Assembly: GCA_003526465.1 (NCBI GenBank)
Contig: DPWD01000034.1
Coordinates: 7,660-16,081, forward strand
Direction: 5' to 3'
Source: Hyphomonadaceae bacterium
GTDB lineage: Bacteria; Pseudomonadota; Alphaproteobacteria; Caulobacterales; Aquidulcibacteraceae
Length of the DNA: 8,422 nucleotides
Both the position numbers and the translations under genes were made by a program. How positions within the stretch are numbered: position 1 is the stretch's first letter; each line of letters begins with the position of its first letter. Shown here in pieces: positions 4,945-8,422 of the stretch. A model generated the notes under the pieces. That model was given only the letters and a program-made list of their open reading frames with translations. It did no database searches and was not told where the DNA came from.

Positions 4945-5775
4945 ATGGCCTACAAAGATATCCTCGCCCCGGTGCTAACCTTAGGTGAAGACGAGGCCGC
5001 ACTTGTTGCCGCAGGCGAGATCGCCGCGTTGTTTGGCGCGCGCGCGGTTGCGCTAATTGTGGCGGTGCATCTCTCGTCGGATTTCGCCGACACGCCGCAT
5101 ACGCTCTCGGACGTGTTGGCCGATATCGCCGCTGGTTCGCGCTCCGAGGCGGCGCGCGAACGCGAGAAGGTCGTGGCTTGGCTTGAAGGCGCGCCCCACG
5201 ATTTCGAGGTTCGCGACGTGCGCGTCGAGGGAGCGGTCGAACAGGGCGAAGCAGAGGCGCATGCGCGTGTGGCTGACTTGGTAGTCATCGCGCGCGCCGA
5301 TGCGCACAAGCGCGCACGACGCATGCTTGTCGAACGGACCCTGTTCAACGCTGGCCGTCCGCTCCTTCTGGTTCCTGCCGCGCCCGTGCGTCAGCGGCGC
5401 TGGAAGCGGTTCGTTATCGGATGGAACGGCAAGGCCGAAGCCATGCGCGCGGTCAGCGCGGCGCTGCCGCTACTCAAGCAGGCCGATGAGACCATCATCG
5501 CCACCATCGACGCCCAGCCCAGCGCGCACGGCGAGGCGCCCGGGCGCGATCTGGCGGCGCATCTGGCGCGCCACGATGTTAAGGTCGAGTTGCGCAACCT
5601 CGACGGGCTGGGTCGAGACGTGCAGCAGGTATTGATCCAGGAGGCAGTGACGGCGGACGCCGACGCCCTCGTCCTGGGCGCCTACGGACATTCGCGCACG
5701 CAGGAGATGTTGTTCGGGGGCGTGACGCGCGCTCTGTTGGCGGCGGCGCCATTGCCAGTATTCCTATGTCATTAG
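4945..5775 (+). CDS. Universal stress protein, tandem UspA domains
   Basis: The protein has 276 residues, about twice a single UspA domain. Domain 1 spans about 1-145, starting MAYKDILAPV and ending GRPLLLVPA; it lacks the glycine nucleotide motif. Domain 2 spans about 153-276 and carries G-2x-G-9x-G at Gly245, Gly248 and Gly258 (GAYGHSRTQEMLFGG), followed by the typical last strand LPVFLCH. By family knowledge this motif binds ATP, so only domain 2 is expected to bind nucleotide. It is cytoplasmic, with no signal peptide. Shine-Dalgarno AAGGAA at 4934-4939 sits five bases from the ATG. The end of the gene overlaps the next gene by ten bases. These proteins are commonly induced by starvation, oxidative stress or low oxygen; the trigger here is unknown. 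Confidence 0.93.
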   Translation: MAYKDILAPVLTLGEDEAALVAAGEIAALFGARAVALIVAVHLSSDFADTPHTLSDVLADIAAGSRSEAAREREKVVAWLEGAPHDFEVRDVRVEGAVEQGEAEAHARVADLVVIARADAHKRARRMLVERTLFNAGRPLLLVPAAPVRQRRWKRFVIGWNGKAEAMRAVSAALPLLKQADETIIATIDAQPSAHGEAPGRDLAAHLARHDVKVELRNLDGLGRDVQQVLIQEAVTADADALVLGAYGHSRTQEMLFGGVTRALLAAAPLPVFLCH

Positions 5776-6236
5776 CGATGACCACCGACGCCCTGGCGCC
5801 CGCTTCAGCTCAGCCGCGCAAACGCATTGTGACCGCGGCGCTTTACTACTTTGCTTTGGTCTTCGGCGCGGGGCTGCTGCTCGGGCCCCCGCGCGTGCTT
5901 TGGCTGGAGCCGTGGCTTGGCAAGACCTTGGCGGTGGCGCTCGAAGCGCCGGCGCTGATTTTCGCGATGTGGTGGGGCGCGCACGCCGCTCCGTCCTGGG
6001 CGGGCGTCCGCGCCGGTGCGGGCTCGTTGTTGGCGGTGGGCGCACTCGCGCTTGTGTTTCAGCAAATGGCCGATCTTTCAGTGGGCTTTGGGCTTCGCGG
6101 CATGACGCTGGCGGAGCAATTGCGCTATTTTGCAACGCCGCCAGGCTACATCTACGCAGGCTGCCTGGCATTGTTCGCGATCATGCCGCTGCTTCGCGCC
6201 CGGCGGGCGAAGGAGGGGTCAGGAGAGGCGCCATGA
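5766..6236 (+). CDS. Small integral membrane protein of unknown function (about four helices)
   Basis: The protein has 156 residues with four hydrophobic segments at about 21-43, 52-71, 81-101 and 126-143. Notable motifs are LLGPPRVLWLEPWLG (37-51), in the first extramembrane turn, and the basic end LLRARRAKEG. Positive charges before helix 1 (QPRKR) and after helix 4 put both ends in the cytoplasm. I do not recognise a named family. The ATG at 5766 lies inside the end of the stress-protein gene; a second in-frame ATG at 5778 is just past that stop and could be the true start. The stop overlaps the ATG of the META lipoprotein (ATGA, 6233-6236). The tight packing indicates translation from one mRNA. 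Confidence 0.8.
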   Translation: MSLAMTTDALAPASAQPRKRIVTAALYYFALVFGAGLLLGPPRVLWLEPWLGKTLAVALEAPALIFAMWWGAHAAPSWAGVRAGAGSLLAVGALALVFQQMADLSVGFGLRGMTLAEQLRYFATPPGYIYAGCLALFAIMPLLRARRAKEGSGEAP

Positions 6237-6655
6237 AGAAGGTGATGTTTTGCCTGGCGGCGCTGCTCGCCGCCTGCGGCCAACGCCCATCAGCAACGGA
6301 AGAATTGAGCGGCCGCTGGCGGGTGCAACAGATCGCGGGCGCTTCGCTGGGCGAGGGCGTCGATATCTGGATCGAAATCGACCCTGCAGCCGGCGCCATC
6401 AGCGGTTTCACTGGCTGCAACAATTTCACCGCCCGGATTGATGCGTACGGACAAGGTTTGAGCGTGAGCCAATTGGAGGAAGAGGGCGGCGAATGCGCCA
6501 GCGCCGCCGCGGCTACCGACGAAGCGCGCTTTGTTGGCGTTCTCCCGCTTGTGCAGCGGCGCATCCTCAGAGGGCGCTCGCTGGAATTGCTGCCCACCGC
6601 GCAGGGCAGCGAGACGCTCTTGCGGCTGCGCCGCGAAGATCCCATAGGCGGGTGA
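6233..6655 (+). CDS. META-domain (HslJ-like) lipoprotein
   Basis: The product has 140 residues. The signal MKKVMFCLAALLAAC ends in lipobox LAAC with lipidated Cys15. The rest fits a single META domain: a first strand SGRWRVQQIAGASL (26-39), a WIEIDPAAGAISGFTGCNNF segment (46-65) with the hallmark G-C-N-N, a second cysteine at 88 where the family often has T-R-M-A-C, and a closing hydrophobic strand near 117-132. Cys62 and Cys88 could form a disulfide. HslJ is linked in Escherichia coli to heat shock and novobiocin resistance; the biochemical role of META domains is unknown. Shine-Dalgarno AGGAG at 6221-6225 lies inside the preceding gene, and the ATG overlaps that gene's stop. A terminator-like hairpin follows 26 bases after the stop. 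Confidence 0.88.
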   Translation: MKKVMFCLAALLAACGQRPSATEELSGRWRVQQIAGASLGEGVDIWIEIDPAAGAISGFTGCNNFTARIDAYGQGLSVSQLEEEGGECASAAAATDEARFVGVLPLVQRRILRGRSLELLPTAQGSETLLRLRREDPIGG

Positions 6656-6680
6656 ATTTCGGCGCTTGTGAAGCGACGAT

Positions 6681-6731
6681 AAAGCCGCGCGGGCTGCGTG
6701 CGGATGCTGAAATCCCGCAGACGCGGCTTTT
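6681..6731 (+). terminator. Rho-independent terminator after the stress-protein operon
   Basis: AAAGCCGCG (6681-6689) pairs perfectly with CGCGGCTTT (6722-6730), extended by one more T. The interior can pair further (CTGCG near 6694 with CGCAG near 6716). The T-run is short (TTTT), as is common in GC-rich alphaproteobacteria. Position just past the META gene stop fits its role. Confidence 0.6.
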
Positions 6732-6743
6732 CTGCCTAGCTAT

Positions 6744-7848
<1,105 letters not shown>

Positions 7849-7855
7849 CCGGTTC

Positions 7856-7952
7856 TTGTAGCGCCGGCGCCCTCGCCGGCAAGCGATGCTACAGCACCCA
7901 TAGACCTGTGTAGTTGCGCGTCGGTATGCCGGCGAGGGCGCCGGCGCTACAA
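7856..7952. repeat. REPIN-like element: two inverted REP units
   Basis: The 26-base arms at 7856-7881 and 7927-7952 are perfect inverted copies separated by 45 bases. Each arm also folds on itself: GCCGGCG (7863-7869), loop CCCT, CGCCGGC (7874-7880), and the mirror in the second arm. The spacer can pair further (CTACA 7889-7893 with TGTAG 7909-7913). Two hairpin-forming palindromes in opposite orientation in an intergenic gap are the definition of a REPIN/BIME, elements usually mobilised by a RAYT (TnpA-REP) transposase elsewhere in the genome. It may also act as a terminator or mRNA stabiliser for the reductase gene. Confidence 0.8.
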
Positions 7953-7957
7953 GGGGA
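7951..7957 (+). promoter_or_regulatory. Shine-Dalgarno of the cysteine synthase gene, abutting the REPIN
   Basis: AAGGGGA stands six bases before ATG 7964. Its first two bases are the last two of the REPIN arm, so any transcript entering from upstream would carry a long hairpin ending right at the ribosome binding site. Confidence 0.7.
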
Positions 7958-7963
7958 CGCCGA

Positions 7964-8422
7964 ATGATCCATAACACCGTCCTCAACGCCATCGGCAACA
8001 CCCCGCTGATCAAGCTTAAGCGTGCGTCCGAGGAAACCGGCTGCACCATTCTGGGCAAGGCCGAATTTCTCAATCCGGGGCAATCGGTGAAGGACCGCGC
8101 CGCGCTGGCGATCGTGCAGGACGCTGAAGCGAGAGGGCAATTGCGGCCCGGCGGGGTCATCGTTGAGGGCACGGCGGGAAACACCGGCATCGGGCTTGCG
8201 CTGATCGGCGCGGCCACGGGCTATCGCACGGTGGTGGTGATGCCCAACACGCAGAGCCAGGAGAAGAAGGACGCGGTGATCGCGCTGGGCGCGGAACTGG
8301 TGCAGGTCGATGCGGCGCCGGCGTCAAGCGAGAAGCATTACACGCAGGTCGCCAAGCGCATCGCCGAGGCGCGCAACAGGAGCGAACCGAACGGCGCCAT
8401 ATGGGCCAACCAGTTCGACAAC
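7964..8422 (+). CDS. cysK: Cysteine synthase A (O-acetylserine sulfhydrylase), partial
   Basis: The first 153 codons are present and the frame runs off the right edge. This PLP enzyme makes cysteine from O-acetylserine and sulfide in the cytoplasm. Residues 8-16 are NAIGNTPLI, the family opening. Lys43 in [10 protein letters not shown] forms the Schiff base with PLP, and [12 protein letters not shown] (68-79) is the phosphate/substrate loop. The stretch [20 protein letters not shown] and the end [12 protein letters not shown] match the cysteine synthase A branch that has an insert between these segments, rather than the shortest CysK/CysM enzymes. Cystathionine beta-synthase is the main alternative within the fold, and the missing C-terminus prevents a firm choice. 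The start is well supported by AAGGGGA at 7951-7957. Confidence 0.93.
   Translation, partial: MIHNTVLNAIGNTPLIKLKRASEETGCTILGKAEFLNPGQSVKDRAALAIVQDAEARGQLRPGGVIVEGTAGNTGIGLALIGAATGYRTVVVMPNTQSQEKKDAVIALGAELVQVDAAPASSEKHYTQVAKRIAEARNRSEPNGAIWANQFDN

Overview
The window looks like chromosomal DNA from a GC-rich alphaproteobacterium. The support is indirect: high GC at third codon positions, a thioredoxin-reductase-like ferredoxin:NADP+ reductase of the type common in that class, and a large share of secreted or envelope proteins. An order such as Caulobacterales is a guess. There are no RNA genes, CRISPR arrays, transposases or phage genes.

The left half (1-4092) looks like one self-contained envelope module. 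An ECF sigma factor (400-921, minus) overlaps by ATGA with a membrane-anchored anti-sigma factor that runs off the left edge. Divergent from them is a secreted S8/subtilisin-family protease (987-2636, plus) with an intact catalytic triad and a 160-residue Asp/Gly/Ser/Asn linker. Tail-to-tail with the protease, sharing a CTAG at the stop codons, lies a minus-strand pair: a secreted, extremely acidic repeat protein (3538-4092, GTG start) followed by an outer-membrane beta-barrel protein (2633-3457). The protease linker and the acidic protein share the same unusual DNSG/GDDD composition. A two-block motif TGGAA-N17-GG lies upstream of both the sigma gene and the acidic-protein gene. The inferred picture is an ECF-controlled surface system in which protease, acidic protein and barrel work together; its function is unknown.

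The middle (4238-6655, plus) carries an unrecognised lipoprotein gene and then a tightly overlapping three-gene set: a tandem-domain universal stress protein, a four-helix membrane protein of unknown function, and a META/HslJ-like lipoprotein. A hairpin with a T-run at 6681-6731 probably ends this transcript. A TTGAG-N4-CTCAA dyad precedes the stress-protein gene.

The right part (6775-8422, plus) holds a ferredoxin:NADP+ reductase and the first 153 codons of a cysteine synthase. Between them sits a REPIN-like element with two perfect 26-base inverted arms, the second of which runs straight into the Shine-Dalgarno sequence of the cysteine synthase gene. No gene-free stretch exceeds 300 bases.
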